Shown in pieces: positions 1-8,487 of a stretch of 64,000 nucleotides of DNA. The position numbers and the translations under genes are program-made. The stretch's first letter is position 1. Each line of letters starts with the position of its first letter. This DNA comes from CAVTJL01 sp963735065. Its GTDB lineage: Bacteria > Pseudomonadota > Alphaproteobacteria > Geminicoccales > Geminicoccaceae. The notes beneath the pieces were generated by a model that was not told where the DNA came from, ran no database searches, and worked only from the letters and a program-made list of their open reading frames with translations. The stretch is taken from contig CAVTJL010000001.1 of NCBI GenBank assembly GCA_963735065.1, forward strand, positions 2,480,001 through 2,544,000. The letters run 5' to 3'.

Positions 1-2
1 CC

Positions 3-362
3 GACCATGTGGCGCGGGTCGAGCACCTCCACAGGCACTTCGGCGACGAGGTGCCGATGCATCTGGAGTTTCTCAAGAGCGGCGGTCGTATCGCCTGCAG
101 CGGCCTGCCGCTGGTGCGCTTCACGAGCGAGGAGCGGCTCTATGAGATCATCCGCTATCACAACGACTTCGGTTGTCCCATCTACGATCCGCACGTGTTC
201 ACGCTCGAGGAGGCGGGCAGAAAGCGGGTCGACGACGCCCAGCTCGCCTTCAAGCGCGAGGCCGATCCTCTGGGCATCCTGAACCCGGGCAAGATGCTGA
301 GCTTCGATCAGCCCGCGGAGGGGCCCACGGCATCGCATGGCTTCATGTTCGAGAGCCACTAG
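3..362 (+). CDS. FAD-linked oxidase, C-terminal part (5' end cut by window edge)
   Basis: Only the last 119 or so codons are in the window; the reading frame is open to the left edge. The C-terminal sequence DPLGILNPGKML is the hallmark of the FAD-linked oxidase C-terminal domain (glycolate oxidase GlcD, D-lactate dehydrogenase and relatives), and the preceding Tyr, His and Asp-rich stretch (FGCPIYDPHVF) fits a flavin/substrate pocket. The protein probably oxidises a 2-hydroxy acid or related alcohol using FAD. The substrate cannot be told from this fragment. The natural start lies upstream; GTG at position 9 is an internal valine codon, not a start. Confidence 0.8.
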   Translation, partial: DHVARVEHLHRHFGDEVPMHLEFLKSGGRIACSGLPLVRFTSEERLYEIIRYHNDFGCPIYDPHVFTLEEAGRKRVDDAQLAFKREADPLGILNPGKMLSFDQPAEGPTASHGFMFESH

Positions 363-480
363 CGTTCAGCACGGGCGTCGATGGATCATGCCGGAAGCAG
401 CGAGCGACCGCCGCGGCGCTCTGCCCGGAAGGTGGTACGGGCCGATCAGATGAGCCGATGTCGCCCCTATACGCCCTCGA

Positions 481-738
481 TCAGGGTTGGGCGGCCTCGG
501 CCTTGCGGGCTTTGGCACGCGGCTTCGCCGCCTGCTTGCCGGACGCCTGCCTCGCTTCCTTCGCCCTCGCGAGCTTTGCCTCGTGTCGGGCGCCCACCTC
601 GGCCTGGATGGCGGGGATCAGGTCCGCCGCGGCCATCCGTTGTGCAGGTGAGCCCGTCTGCTCCAGGCGCTTCGCGTTCTCCTCGAGCACGCCCAGCGCC
701 TTGTCCTCCATCTGCGGCAGCTTGGCGATGAGACTCAT
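481..738 (-). CDS. small Ala/Lys-rich hypothetical protein
   Basis: An 85-residue protein whose first half is acidic and helical and whose last 35 residues are rich in Ala, Lys and Arg (KLARAKEARQASGKQAAKPR). A strong Shine-Dalgarno run (AGGAAGGAAG) lies about 8 bases before the ATG, which supports a real gene. The basic AK-rich tail resembles those of small nucleoid or nucleic-acid-associated proteins, but I recognise no family. It stands alone, between the FAD oxidase and a glycine-rich membrane protein on the same strand. Function unknown. Confidence 0.55.
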   Translation of the reverse strand: MSLIAKLPQMEDKALGVLEENAKRLEQTGSPAQRMAAADLIPAIQAEVGARHEAKLARAKEARQASGKQAAKPRAKARKAEAAQP

Positions 739-1022
739 GGTCCTGCTTCCTTCCTGACCAGCAGGCGCGCCGCTCGGCCTGCACGGTCAATGCTTGTTTG
801 GCCCGCTGGATCTCGCCGTTCCCGCCAAGACGGGACACGACTGGCGAGACCGCACGACCGCGGCGGTAAAGCGCGGGCGACGAATGGGAACTGCACCCCT
901 TAAACTGGTAGCGGCAGAAGGAGGTTGCAATGCGCGGCCTTAGCGCCGGGGCATGGCGACGGAGCCGGTCGAGGCGGGGCGGCCTCCGGCGGAACGTCCG
1001 GGCCAGGAGCCGAGGGCCGTGC

Positions 1023-1343
1023 CTATTTCTGCATTGCCTGCCTGACGGCCCCGACGATTGCCGTAAGGATGGCGCCGCCCGCGCCGCCGCCTACGATCTG
1101 GGCGATGGCCGCGCCGATATCGAATCCCCCGCTCGTCGTGGCGGCGCCGGAGGTTGCGGCGACCTCGGCGGCGCCGCCCATCCCGTAGTGGCTCAAGATC
1201 TGGCCCAGGATGAGACCGCCAATCGCACCGGCAATAGAGTTCCCGGTCGTGCCGAGGCTGATCTTCTTGGCAGCGCCACCCGCGATGTTGCCGCCGATCG
1301 CGCCGGTCACGATCTGAATGATGAGCTGCACAAGCTCCGACAT
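1023..1343 (-). CDS. small glycine-zipper membrane protein
   Basis: A 106-residue, strongly hydrophobic protein with no charged core. Two stretches carry GxxxG-like glycine spacing: residues about 8-50 (IVTGAIGGNIAGGAA, then GAIGGLILGQIL) and about 72-102 (GGFDIGAAIAQIVGGGAGGAIL). Such glycine zippers pack helices tightly in membranes and occur in small pore-like or inner-membrane proteins. No cleavable signal peptide or catalytic motif is seen. It is monocistronic and divergent from the Tag-like glycosylase, with about 257 bases between the two starts. Similar small proteins occur in alphaproteobacteria with no assigned role. Confidence 0.6.
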   Translation of the reverse strand: MSELVQLIIQIVTGAIGGNIAGGAAKKISLGTTGNSIAGAIGGLILGQILSHYGMGGAAEVAATSGAATTSGGFDIGAAIAQIVGGGAGGAILTAIVGAVRQAMQK

Positions 1344-1600
1344 TGGTTTTGCCCCCTGTCTGCCAACGAGGCCACCTAGGTGTGGCTTCTACCGTTGATC
1401 GAGCAAAGACTAACATGAAAGGCGCGGCCTCTCCATCATGGGCGGCGGCGCGTCTGCTGCCGAACAGCGGATTGCGCGTCTGATGGATGCCGGCCGGGCT
1501 CATCCGGCAGCTGGCCGTTCCGGCCGAGGCAAGGCGTTCCCATCGCTTGCCAGCGGCATCGCGATCGTGCTGATGCTCGAGTAGGCGGCGGAGGGAGCGC

Positions 1601-2272
1601 ATGGCACCGGCGAGGTTCGACGAGATCTACGACACCGCGCTCCTGCGGCACGGCAGGCAGGCGCTCGAGGCCCGGCTGGTCGTGCCGCGCACGGCAGCCG
1701 AGCTGACGGCGCTGGGCGACGACCGCTATCTCTCGCTGATGATGCTCCGGATCTTTCGTGCCGGGCTCAAGCACAGCGTCGTGGACGCCAAATGGCCGGC
1801 CTTCGAGGAGGTGTTCTGGGACTTCGCCCCGGAGCGTTGCGCCAGCCTCTCGGACGAGCGCCTCGAGGAGCTCCTGGCGGATCGCCGGATCATTCGCCAT
1901 CTGGGCAAGCTGCGCGCCGTGCGGGCCAACGCCGCGGCCATCGTGGCCCTGCGTGCGGCGGGCCAGCCGATCGGCGCCTGGCTTGCCGCCTGGCCGGCGG
2001 ACGATGCCGTCGGCCTGTGGGACGAGCTTGCCCGGCGGTTCAGCCAGCTGGGCGGCAACTCGGGGCCCTACTTCCTGCGCATGGCCGGCAGGGACACGTT
2101 CATTCTCTCCGAGAGCGTCGCCAAGGCGCTGGTGCATTGGCGGGCGGTAGCGGAGCCACCGCGCAGCCGCAGCGATCGGCGCGTCGCTCAGGGAGCCTTC
2201 ACCCGTTGGGCGGAAGAGAGCGGGCGGCCTCTTTGCCAGCTCTCCCAGATTTTGGCCCTCTCGGTCGATTGA
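1601..2272 (+). CDS. DNA-3-methyladenine glycosylase I-like protein
   Basis: A 223-residue protein related to TAG, which removes 3-methyladenine from alkylated DNA. The central part matches the family (LMMLRIFRAGLKHSVVDAKWPAFEEVFWDF, split here only by my reading, followed by IIRHLGKLRAVRANA, the helix that holds the DNA-binding turn). The classical TAG zinc ligands (an N-terminal Cys and a C-terminal His/Cys cluster) are not visible: the N-terminus has no Cys and the tail reads FLRMAGRDTFILSESVAK. It therefore belongs to a divergent, zinc-less branch, and its activity on 3-methyladenine is inferred. An SD (GGAGGGA) precedes the ATG. It converges on the hydantoinase gene. Confidence 0.7.
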   Translation: MAPARFDEIYDTALLRHGRQALEARLVVPRTAAELTALGDDRYLSLMMLRIFRAGLKHSVVDAKWPAFEEVFWDFAPERCASLSDERLEELLADRRIIRHLGKLRAVRANAAAIVALRAAGQPIGAWLAAWPADDAVGLWDELARRFSQLGGNSGPYFLRMAGRDTFILSESVAKALVHWRAVAEPPRSRSDRRVAQGAFTRWAEESGRPLCQLSQILALSVD

Positions 2273-2308
2273 GCCCCTGGAGATCCGCCCAGCCCGGCCT
2301 GTCGTGCG

Positions 2309-3769
2309 CTAGAGGCGAGCGCCGAAATTGTGCTCGACGTCGAACTCCGGCGAGGGCCGGCCCAAAGGTGCCGCGGCAGGGCCGCCCTTGCGCGGCAGGA
2401 AGACGCCGCTGCCGGGCTCGGCCATGAGCCTGCCGTCCTCGGCGACCACCTGGCCCCGCCGTAGAACCGTCATCGGCCAGCCTTTGATCCGGCGGCCCAC
2501 ATAGGGTGTGAAGCCCGCATTGTCGTGCGTCGAGCCCTGCGTCACCTCCACCTCGCGCTCCGCGTCCCACAAGACGAGGTCGGCGTCGCCTCCCACGGCG
2601 ATCGAGCCCTTTCGCGGGTTGAGGCCGTAGATCCGCGCGGGCGCGGTCGAGGTCAGCTCGACGAAGCGGTTGAGGTCCATCCGGCCGCGCGTGACCATCT
2701 GATCGAACAGCACGGCCAGCCTCAGCTCCAGGCCCGGCATGCCGTTCGCGATCTCCTTGAAGGTCGGGTTCTTTCCTTTTGCGAGCTTGCCCGTCTCGTC
2801 CATCCGATAGGGCGCGTGATCGGACGAGACGGTCTGGAGGGTGCCGTTCGCCAGCGCCCGCCAGAGCGCCTCCTGGTCCCCGCGCTCGCGAAGCGGGGGG
2901 CTGCAGATCCACATCGCCCCCTCGATGCCCGGCCTGTCCAGGTCCTCTTTGCTCATCACGAGATATTGCGTGCAGGTCTCGCCGTAGACCTTCGCACCCT
3001 CGCCACGGGCGCGGTGGATGACGGCAGCACCCTCCGCCGTGGACACGTGATAGATCATGAGCGGCTGGTCGAGCAGGGTGGCACAGGCGATCGCGCGGCC
3101 GATGGCCTCGGCCTCGCCAACGCGCGGGTGGCTGACAGCATGGTAGCGAGGCGCCGTGTAGCCGCCGGCGAGCAGGCGCTTGGCCATCCATGAGATCATG
3201 CCGTGGTTCTCGGCGTGGACGCAGACCATGCAACCATGCTCGCGCGCGGCAGCGAGGACATCCAGGAACTGCTCGTCCTCGATGCGCAGCCGGTCGTAGG
3301 TCAGGAAGACCTTGAGCGAGCCGTGGCCCTCGCCGACAAGCGACGGCAGCTCCTCCCGGAGCACGTCGGGCCGCGGATCGGCCAGGATCATGTGGAAAGC
3401 GTAGTCGACAATGGCGCCGCGCTCGGCTGCCGCGTGATAGTCGTCGACGACCTTGCGGAGGCCCATGCCGACATGCTGGGCGGCGAAGGGGATGACCGTC
3501 GTGGTGCCGCCCAGCGCTGCCGAGCGCGTCGCGGTCTCGAAGGTGTCGGCATTCACCATGCCGGAGGCCGAGAGCTGCTCGATGTGGCAGTGGCTGTCGA
3601 CGCCGCCCGGCAGGACGAGGCGACCCGTGGCGTCGATCTCCCGGGCGCCTGGCTGCAGCTCCCGGCCTATCGCAACGATCGTGCCGTTCCGCACCGCGAC
3701 GTCGGCTGCGAAGGTGTCGGTGGCCGTCGCGACGGTGCCGCCGCGGACCACGAGATCATAGGCTGACAT
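2309..3769 (-). CDS. hydA: dihydropyrimidinase (D-hydantoinase)
   Basis: A 486-residue amidohydrolase of the cyclic amidase family, full length. It hydrolyses dihydrouracil, dihydrothymine or 5-substituted hydantoins to N-carbamoyl amino acids in the cytosol. The binuclear zinc site is complete: HxH at His60/His62 (DSHCHI), the carboxylated lysine at Lys153 (SLKVFLTYD), His185 (CVHAENHG), His241 (IYHVST) and the catalytic Asp317 (SSDHAPY). The SD GAGGGG lies before the ATG. It is divergent from a hydantoin racemase 58 bases away, so the pair looks like a hydantoin-use module. No carbamoylase is adjacent. Assignment to hydantoins rather than pyrimidines rests on the racemase neighbour. Confidence 0.93.
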   Translation of the reverse strand: MSAYDLVVRGGTVATATDTFAADVAVRNGTIVAIGRELQPGAREIDATGRLVLPGGVDSHCHIEQLSASGMVNADTFETATRSAALGGTTTVIPFAAQHVGMGLRKVVDDYHAAAERGAIVDYAFHMILADPRPDVLREELPSLVGEGHGSLKVFLTYDRLRIEDEQFLDVLAAAREHGCMVCVHAENHGMISWMAKRLLAGGYTAPRYHAVSHPRVGEAEAIGRAIACATLLDQPLMIYHVSTAEGAAVIHRARGEGAKVYGETCTQYLVMSKEDLDRPGIEGAMWICSPPLRERGDQEALWRALANGTLQTVSSDHAPYRMDETGKLAKGKNPTFKEIANGMPGLELRLAVLFDQMVTRGRMDLNRFVELTSTAPARIYGLNPRKGSIAVGGDADLVLWDAEREVEVTQGSTHDNAGFTPYVGRRIKGWPMTVLRRGQVVAEDGRLMAEPGSGVFLPRKGGPAAAPLGRPSPEFDVEHNFGARL

Positions 3770-3827
3770 GACGCGCCCCTCACGACTAGGATCCGGCCCC
3801 GGTTAGCACGCGAGCCGAGGCCTGACC

Positions 3828-4490
3828 ATGACCGGTGCTGCAACGATCCTCGTCGTCAATCCCAACTCCAACGCCGAGGTCACCGCCGGCCTCGATCGGG
3901 CGCTCGAGCCCCTGCGGCTGGCTGGAGGCCCGGAGATCCGGTGCACGACTCTCGAGGAGGGGCCCTACGGCATCGAGAGCCAGGCGGACGTCGAGGCGGT
4001 GGCGCAGCCGCTCGCCCGGACCGTGGCGCGGAGCCAGGCCGATGCCTTCGTGATCGCGTGCTACAGCGACCCGGGTCTGCATGTCTGCCGGGAGGCCACG
4101 GCCAAGCCGGTCTTCGGCATCGCCGAATCGGCGATGCTGACGGCCCTCACGCGCGGCGACCGCTTCGGGGTCGTCGCCATCCTCCAGCGCTCCATTCCCC
4201 GCCATCTTCGCTACATTCGCCAGCTCGGCCTGGGCGCGCGCCTCGCCGCGGAACGACCGCTCGACCTTCGTGTCCACGAGCTCGCCGACGAGGGCCGGAC
4301 ATGGGAGCGCCTGCTTCAGGTGGGCGGGGGCCTCAAGGAGCGGGACGGGGCCGACGTCGTCATCCTAGGCTGCGCCGGGATGGCGCGCTATCGGGCGCGC
4401 CTCGAGGCCGAGCTGGGCCTTCCGGTCGTCGATCCGACGCAGGCTGCGGTCACGATGGCACTCGGCGCCGTGCTGCTTCGCGGTACCTGA
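3828..4490 (+). CDS. hydantoin / Asp-Glu family racemase
   Basis: A 220-residue member of the aspartate/glutamate racemase superfamily, subgroup hydantoin racemase. It opens with ILVVNPNSNAEVT, the subgroup signature. The two catalytic cysteines are at Cys78 (VIACYSDPG) and Cys182 (VILGCAGMA), close to the positions known for rhizobial hydantoin racemase (76 and 181). It would interconvert D- and L-5-monosubstituted hydantoins so that the adjacent D-hydantoinase can use both. It is transcribed divergently from that gene. Other family members act on allantoin or maleate, so substrate identity is an inference from context. Confidence 0.88.
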   Translation: MTGAATILVVNPNSNAEVTAGLDRALEPLRLAGGPEIRCTTLEEGPYGIESQADVEAVAQPLARTVARSQADAFVIACYSDPGLHVCREATAKPVFGIAESAMLTALTRGDRFGVVAILQRSIPRHLRYIRQLGLGARLAAERPLDLRVHELADEGRTWERLLQVGGGLKERDGADVVILGCAGMARYRARLEAELGLPVVDPTQAAVTMALGAVLLRGT

Positions 4491-4625
4491 GGGCGCCGTC
4501 TCGGTGTGGGCGCTCCTCCCATCCCGCTTGCCTCCCCAGCCCCGATCCCGCAGAGTTTCCTGCGGGGGACCATGCCTCGACACCGCCCGTGACCGCGGTC
4601 GGGTCGAGCGAAGGGAGAAGGGCCA

Positions 4626-5033
4626 ATGAGCCATCCCATCGATGAGATCGAGGGTATCGGCGACGTCTTTGCGGAGAAGCTCCGGGGCGTGGGGATCGCC
4701 ACGACAGACGCCTTGCTTGGAGCCTGTGCCGACGCCAAGGGGCGCAAGGGCATGGCAGATCGGACCGGGATCAGCGAGGCGTTGATCCTGCGCTGGACCA
4801 ACCATGCGGATCTCATGCGCATCAAAGGCGTGGGCAAGCAGTTCGCGGAGCTGCTCGAGGCGGCCGGCGTGGATACGGTGAAGGAGCTGAAGCACCGCAA
4901 CGCCGCCAATCTCGCGGCCAAGCTCTCGGAGGTCAACGCCGCGAAGAAGCTCACCGGCGCCGTGCCGGGTGAGGCCGCGGTCTCCGAGTGGATCGAGCAG
5001 GCGAAGGGCCTGCCCGCCACCATTTCGCATTGA
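4626..5033 (+). CDS. helix-hairpin-helix DUF4332-type protein
   Basis: A 135-residue protein with two helix-hairpin-helix units: residues 6-18 (DEIEGIGDVFAEKL) and about 60-75 (MRIKGVGKQFAELLEAAG). Both have the GIG/GVG turn that contacts the DNA backbone or mediates protein contacts. This is the DUF4332 layout, found alone or fused to other domains, with no known biochemical role. Possible tasks are binding DNA or RNA ends. An SD (AGGGAGAAGGG) precedes the ATG. It stands upstream of the small HlyU-like gene on the same strand, 48 bases apart, so the two may be co-transcribed. Confidence 0.75.
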   Translation: MSHPIDEIEGIGDVFAEKLRGVGIATTDALLGACADAKGRKGMADRTGISEALILRWTNHADLMRIKGVGKQFAELLEAAGVDTVKELKHRNAANLAAKLSEVNAAKKLTGAVPGEAAVSEWIEQAKGLPATISH

Positions 5034-5081
5034 TCCGAGCTATGAGTGGCGACAGCCGGGATCTACAGGCAGGGGAGACGG

Positions 5082-5384
5082 ATGGGATTCGGTGACGCGC
5101 TGAAGCGGCTTTTCGGAGGGGGTGGCGGACAGGCAGAGGGCGATGCTCCGCCCGATCGGGCGGGGGCCGTCGAGTACAATGGCTATCGGATCCTGCCGGC
5201 GCCGAAGCGTCAGGGCGGACAGTTCCTGACGGCCGGCGTCATCGAGAAGGACGAGGGCGACACGGTGCGGAGCCACAGCTTCATCCGCGCCGATACCCAC
5301 TCGAGCGCCGACGACGCCAAGGCCTTCTCCATCCGCAAGGCCCAGCAGCTGATCGACGAGCAGGGCGACCGGCTCTTCAGCTGA
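5082..5384 (+). CDS. HlyU-family small protein
   Basis: A 100-residue protein that begins MGFGDALKRLFGGG and continues with EYNGYRILPAPKRQGGQFLTAG, which matches the HlyU family as found in alphaproteobacteria. Despite the name this is not the winged-helix HlyU of Vibrio, and its role is unclear. I chose ATG 5082 because AGGGGAGACGG lies directly before it and the conserved N-terminus starts there; an in-frame ATG at 5046 has no SD. It may be co-transcribed with the upstream helix-hairpin-helix gene. Confidence 0.75.
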   Translation: MGFGDALKRLFGGGGGQAEGDAPPDRAGAVEYNGYRILPAPKRQGGQFLTAGVIEKDEGDTVRSHSFIRADTHSSADDAKAFSIRKAQQLIDEQGDRLFS

Positions 5385-5402
5385 TCGCCGAGCCGCGTCA
5401 GC

Positions 5403-6173
5403 TCAGTGGCGCGGCCTCAGCTCGGCCGTGTCGGTACGAGGGTCATAGAAGCACCAGTAGCGATAGCTGTTGCCGTCGCGCCAGGTCGAGACCCTGACCT
5501 TGTAGTTCCTGCCGTCGGGCTCGAGCTTGTCGAAGCCCGTGAGCTTCTCGTTTCGCGCATACGCGCCGGCCCAGCAGGCTGACTTGGCGCGCTTTTCGAG
5601 GTTGCCCTGGCTACCGTTGCCGTGATTGCCACCGCCACCGTTGCCGCGTTGGACATCCAGCGCGGCACGATCGTCGCGTCCATCGTAGCTGCAGCGGCCG
5701 TCATAGTTGGTGTCCTTGCGGCGCAGCCGCATATCGACGCGCGCGGTGCGGTTGCCCGTTACCTTGGATCCCGTGATGGCGCCGACATCGTACCCCTTGT
5801 TCCGTGCCGTCTGGCGGCACTCGCTCTCGGCAGACTGCAGCAGGCGGCGGTCCTGCGATCCGCCGTCTCCAGAGCCCTGCACGTCCAGCGATGCCTTGTC
5901 CGCACGGCCGTCGTAGCTGCAGCGACCATCGAACGAACGGTCCTTGCGCCTTAGCCGCAGGCTCACCCGCGCGGAATTGTTGCCCGTGTAGCTGGAGCCG
6001 GTGACGTCACGGACATCATAGCCCCTGTTCTGTGCCGTCTGGCGGCAGGCCCGCTCCGCCGAGCGCAGGAGCTGATTGTGGTTGTTGCCGCTGTCGTTAC
6101 TGGCGGCGAGTGCCGGCGCGGCAAGGAGGCACAGTCCCAGCGCGAGGCTCGCCGGCCTGAAGATCCCACCCAT
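5403..6173 (-). CDS. exported protein with three internal repeats
   Basis: A 256-residue exported protein. A standard signal peptide covers residues 1-23 (cleavage after APALA). Three repeats of about 70 residues follow. Repeats 1 and 2 are nearly identical in plan: LLxSAExxCRQTAxNxGYDV, then TGxxxARVxxRLRRKD, then DGRCSYDGRxDxAxLDVQ. The third is divergent (KRAKSACWAGAYAR ... YRYWCFYDPRTDTAEL). Each repeat holds two cysteines, likely forming one disulfide in the periplasm. Glycine- and asparagine-rich linkers separate them. I do not recognise a functional family. It converges on the HlyU-like gene. Confidence 0.7.
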   Translation of the reverse strand: MGGIFRPASLALGLCLLAAPALAASNDSGNNHNQLLRSAERACRQTAQNRGYDVRDVTGSSYTGNNSARVSLRLRRKDRSFDGRCSYDGRADKASLDVQGSGDGGSQDRRLLQSAESECRQTARNKGYDVGAITGSKVTGNRTARVDMRLRRKDTNYDGRCSYDGRDDRAALDVQRGNGGGGNHGNGSQGNLEKRAKSACWAGAYARNEKLTGFDKLEPDGRNYKVRVSTWRDGNSYRYWCFYDPRTDTAELRPRH

Positions 6174-6194
6174 CGGCCCGCACCCTCCGCCCGC

Positions 6195-7172
6195 CTAGCC
6201 TGCGTTACCGCGGCGGGCCACGGCGTCCGCCAGCACGCAGAGCAGCTCGAACATGATGTTGACGCCGACCCATGCCGTCTGGCCCGAGGGATCGAACGGC
6301 GGAGAGACCTCGACGAGATCCGCGCCGATGAGGTTCAGGCCCTGCAATCGTCTGACCATGCGCTGAGCCTGGAAGGTCGAGAAGCCGCCGATCTCGGGGG
6401 TGCCGGTGCCCGGCGCCTGGCTGGGATCGATGCCGTCGATGTCGAAGCTGACATAGACCGGCCGGTCGCCGACGATCGAGCGGGCCTCGTCCATCACGGC
6501 GTCCGTGCCGCGGTCCATGAGCTCCTCGATCATCACGATCCGGACGCCGTGCGCCCGCGCCCACTCGACGTCCTCGCCGTCATAGGCTGAGCCGCGGATA
6601 CCGATCTGAACGACGCGCTTGGGGTCGAGGAGACCCTCCTCGGCCGCGCGGCGGAACGGCGTTCCGTGCGTGTAGGTGAAGCCGCCGAAGTAGCTGTCGA
6701 AGAAGTCGGTGTGGGCGTCGAAGTGGATCATGCCGACGGGCCCGTCCTGAACGAGACCACGCAGCACCGGCAACGAGATCAGGTGATCGCCGCCGGCGGT
6801 CATCGGCACGATGCCGGCCTCCCGGATACGCCTGAAGAAGCCCGAGACGCGATGGAGCGTGTCCTGGACGTCGGCCGGATTGACCGATGCATCGCCGAGA
6901 TCGACACAGCGGGCCATATGGAAGGGTCGGAGCCCGGTTGCCTGGTTCAGCAGGCGAACCATCGTCGAGGCGTCGCGCAGCTGGCGCGGGGCGTGACGCG
7001 CGCCCGGGCGGTTGGTGGTGCCACCGTCCCAGGGCACGCCCACGAGACCGATCTGTGCCCCACCTGCATCCTCGATGCGCCGGTGGGGAAGCCGCATGAA
7101 GGTCGCTATGCCGGCGAAGCGGGGCAGCTCCATGCCGGAAACGGGCAGGTAGGTGTCATCGTCTCCCGACAT
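6195..7172 (-). CDS. speB: agmatinase / ureohydrolase family enzyme
   Basis: A 325-residue member of the arginase/agmatinase family, which hydrolyses guanidino compounds to urea and an amine in the cytosol. All manganese ligands are present: His130 (GGDHL), Asp152/His154/Asp156 (HFDAHTD) and Asp244/Asp246 (SFDIDGIDP). Agmatine, giving putrescine and urea, is the usual substrate for proteins with this GGDH and SFDIDGIDP pattern, but guanidinopropionate or guanidinobutyrate are alternatives. ATG 7172 is preferred over an in-frame GTG at 7184, since GGGGAG lies just upstream of it. It stands between unrelated genes on the same strand. Confidence 0.88.
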   Translation of the reverse strand: MSGDDDTYLPVSGMELPRFAGIATFMRLPHRRIEDAGGAQIGLVGVPWDGGTTNRPGARHAPRQLRDASTMVRLLNQATGLRPFHMARCVDLGDASVNPADVQDTLHRVSGFFRRIREAGIVPMTAGGDHLISLPVLRGLVQDGPVGMIHFDAHTDFFDSYFGGFTYTHGTPFRRAAEEGLLDPKRVVQIGIRGSAYDGEDVEWARAHGVRIVMIEELMDRGTDAVMDEARSIVGDRPVYVSFDIDGIDPSQAPGTGTPEIGGFSTFQAQRMVRRLQGLNLIGADLVEVSPPFDPSGQTAWVGVNIMFELLCVLADAVARRGNAG

Positions 7173-7261
7173 CGTCTCCCCCACTCAGCCAAGTCGTCAT
7201 CAACCGGCGTGGCCGCCGAACCGTTCCGTCCTCGCCCAGCCGGATCGGCCGTGCCGAACCG

Positions 7262-8362
7262 TCACGCAGGTCGGGCGACGGGGTGCCAGCGATCGGGACG
7301 GCAACGCAGATACTGATCAGCATAGGCCGTCTCGGCGCCGAGCGCGCGCGCTGCGTGCCAAGCCCATCGCGGATCATCCATCATGCCCCGCGCGAGCGCC
7401 ACCAGATCGGCCTCGCCCTCGGCGACGATCGCCTCGGCCTGCGCGGGCTCGGTGATCAGCCCCACCGCCATGACGGGCATGCGGACCGCCTGCTTGACCG
7501 AGCGGGCGAAGGGGACCTGGTAGCCGGGACCGAGCTTGATCTGCTGGTCGGGGTGCAGGCCGCCGGACGAGACGTCTATATAGTCGCAGCCCAATGCCTC
7601 GAGCCGCCTGGCGAGCTCGATCGTCTCCTCGAGGCTCCAGCCGCCCTCCACCCAGTCGGTGGCGGAGACGCGCACGCCGAGCGGCCGGTCACCGGGCCAC
7701 GCCTCGCGCACCGCCGCGAAGACGCGGAGCGGAAAGCGCATGCGGTTCTCGAGGCTGCCGCCGTGCTCGTCGTTCCGCTGATTGCTCAATGGCGAGAGGA
7801 ACTGATGCATGAGGTAGCCATGCGCCATGTGCAGCTCAACGAACTCGAGCCCGAGACGCGCGGCTCGGTGTGTCGCCTGCACGAAGTCGCGCTCGATCTT
7901 GGCCAGCCCGATGGCATCGAGCGCGGCCGGGATGTGCCAGTCAGGCTCGTAGGGCAGGGCAGACGGGCCAACGGTCTGCCAGGCGCCCTCCTCGGCGGTC
8001 AGGGGCTTGCCCCCCTTCAGGGGAACCCGCGTCGACGCCTTGCGCCCGGCATGGGCGAGCTGGATGCCCATCTTGACGACGCCGTAGCGGCCACAGAAGG
8101 CGAGAACGCGCTCGAGCGCCCGCTCGTTCTCGTCCGACCAGAGCCCGAGGCAACCAGGCGTGATCCGCGCTTCCGGCGAGACGCCCGTGGCCTCGATGAT
8201 GACCAGGCCGGCCGCGCCCATCGCGAACTGGCCCAGATGCATGATGTGCCAGTCGGTCGCCGAGCCGGTCTCGGCCGCGTACTGGCACATGGGCGCGACG
8301 ACGACACGGTTCGGCAGGTCGAGGCCGCGCAGCTTGATCGAGGAGAAGAGAGCGCTCGTCAC
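7262..8362 (-). CDS. NADH:flavin oxidoreductase, YqjM-type old yellow enzyme
   Basis: A 366-residue FMN enzyme that reduces activated C=C bonds with NAD(P)H. It belongs to the thermophilic-like (YqjM) class: Cys26 in APMCQYAAETG sits at the position of YqjM Cys26, the class-defining redox-sensing residue. The substrate-binding pair is in ELHMAHGYLMHQF, and HAGRKAS is also conserved. I start at GTG 8362, preceded by GGAGCCAGGA, because the family N-terminus (TSALFSSIKLRGLDLPNR) begins there; the frame stays open to 8476 but that extension looks unrelated. The physiological substrate is unknown. Confidence 0.88.
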   Translation of the reverse strand: MTSALFSSIKLRGLDLPNRVVVAPMCQYAAETGSATDWHIMHLGQFAMGAAGLVIIEATGVSPEARITPGCLGLWSDENERALERVLAFCGRYGVVKMGIQLAHAGRKASTRVPLKGGKPLTAEEGAWQTVGPSALPYEPDWHIPAALDAIGLAKIERDFVQATHRAARLGLEFVELHMAHGYLMHQFLSPLSNQRNDEHGGSLENRMRFPLRVFAAVREAWPGDRPLGVRVSATDWVEGGWSLEETIELARRLEALGCDYIDVSSGGLHPDQQIKLGPGYQVPFARSVKQAVRMPVMAVGLITEPAQAEAIVAEGEADLVALARGMMDDPRWAWHAARALGAETAYADQYLRCRPDRWHPVARPA

Positions 8363-8487
8363 CGGTCCTGGCTCCAGCACGTGAGGATGGCAGGTGCCGG
8401 GCCCGAGGCCGGGCACCCGGCCGATGACCGGCTTCTTAGCTTCTCGCCCGCAGAACGGAAGCCCGGGCGGTGGCAACCCTCCCCTGC

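Noticed and set aside
5403..6173. The repeated stretch as a CRISPR or tandem DNA repeat
   Set aside because: The repeat is at protein level within one reading frame; DNA copies differ and there are only three.
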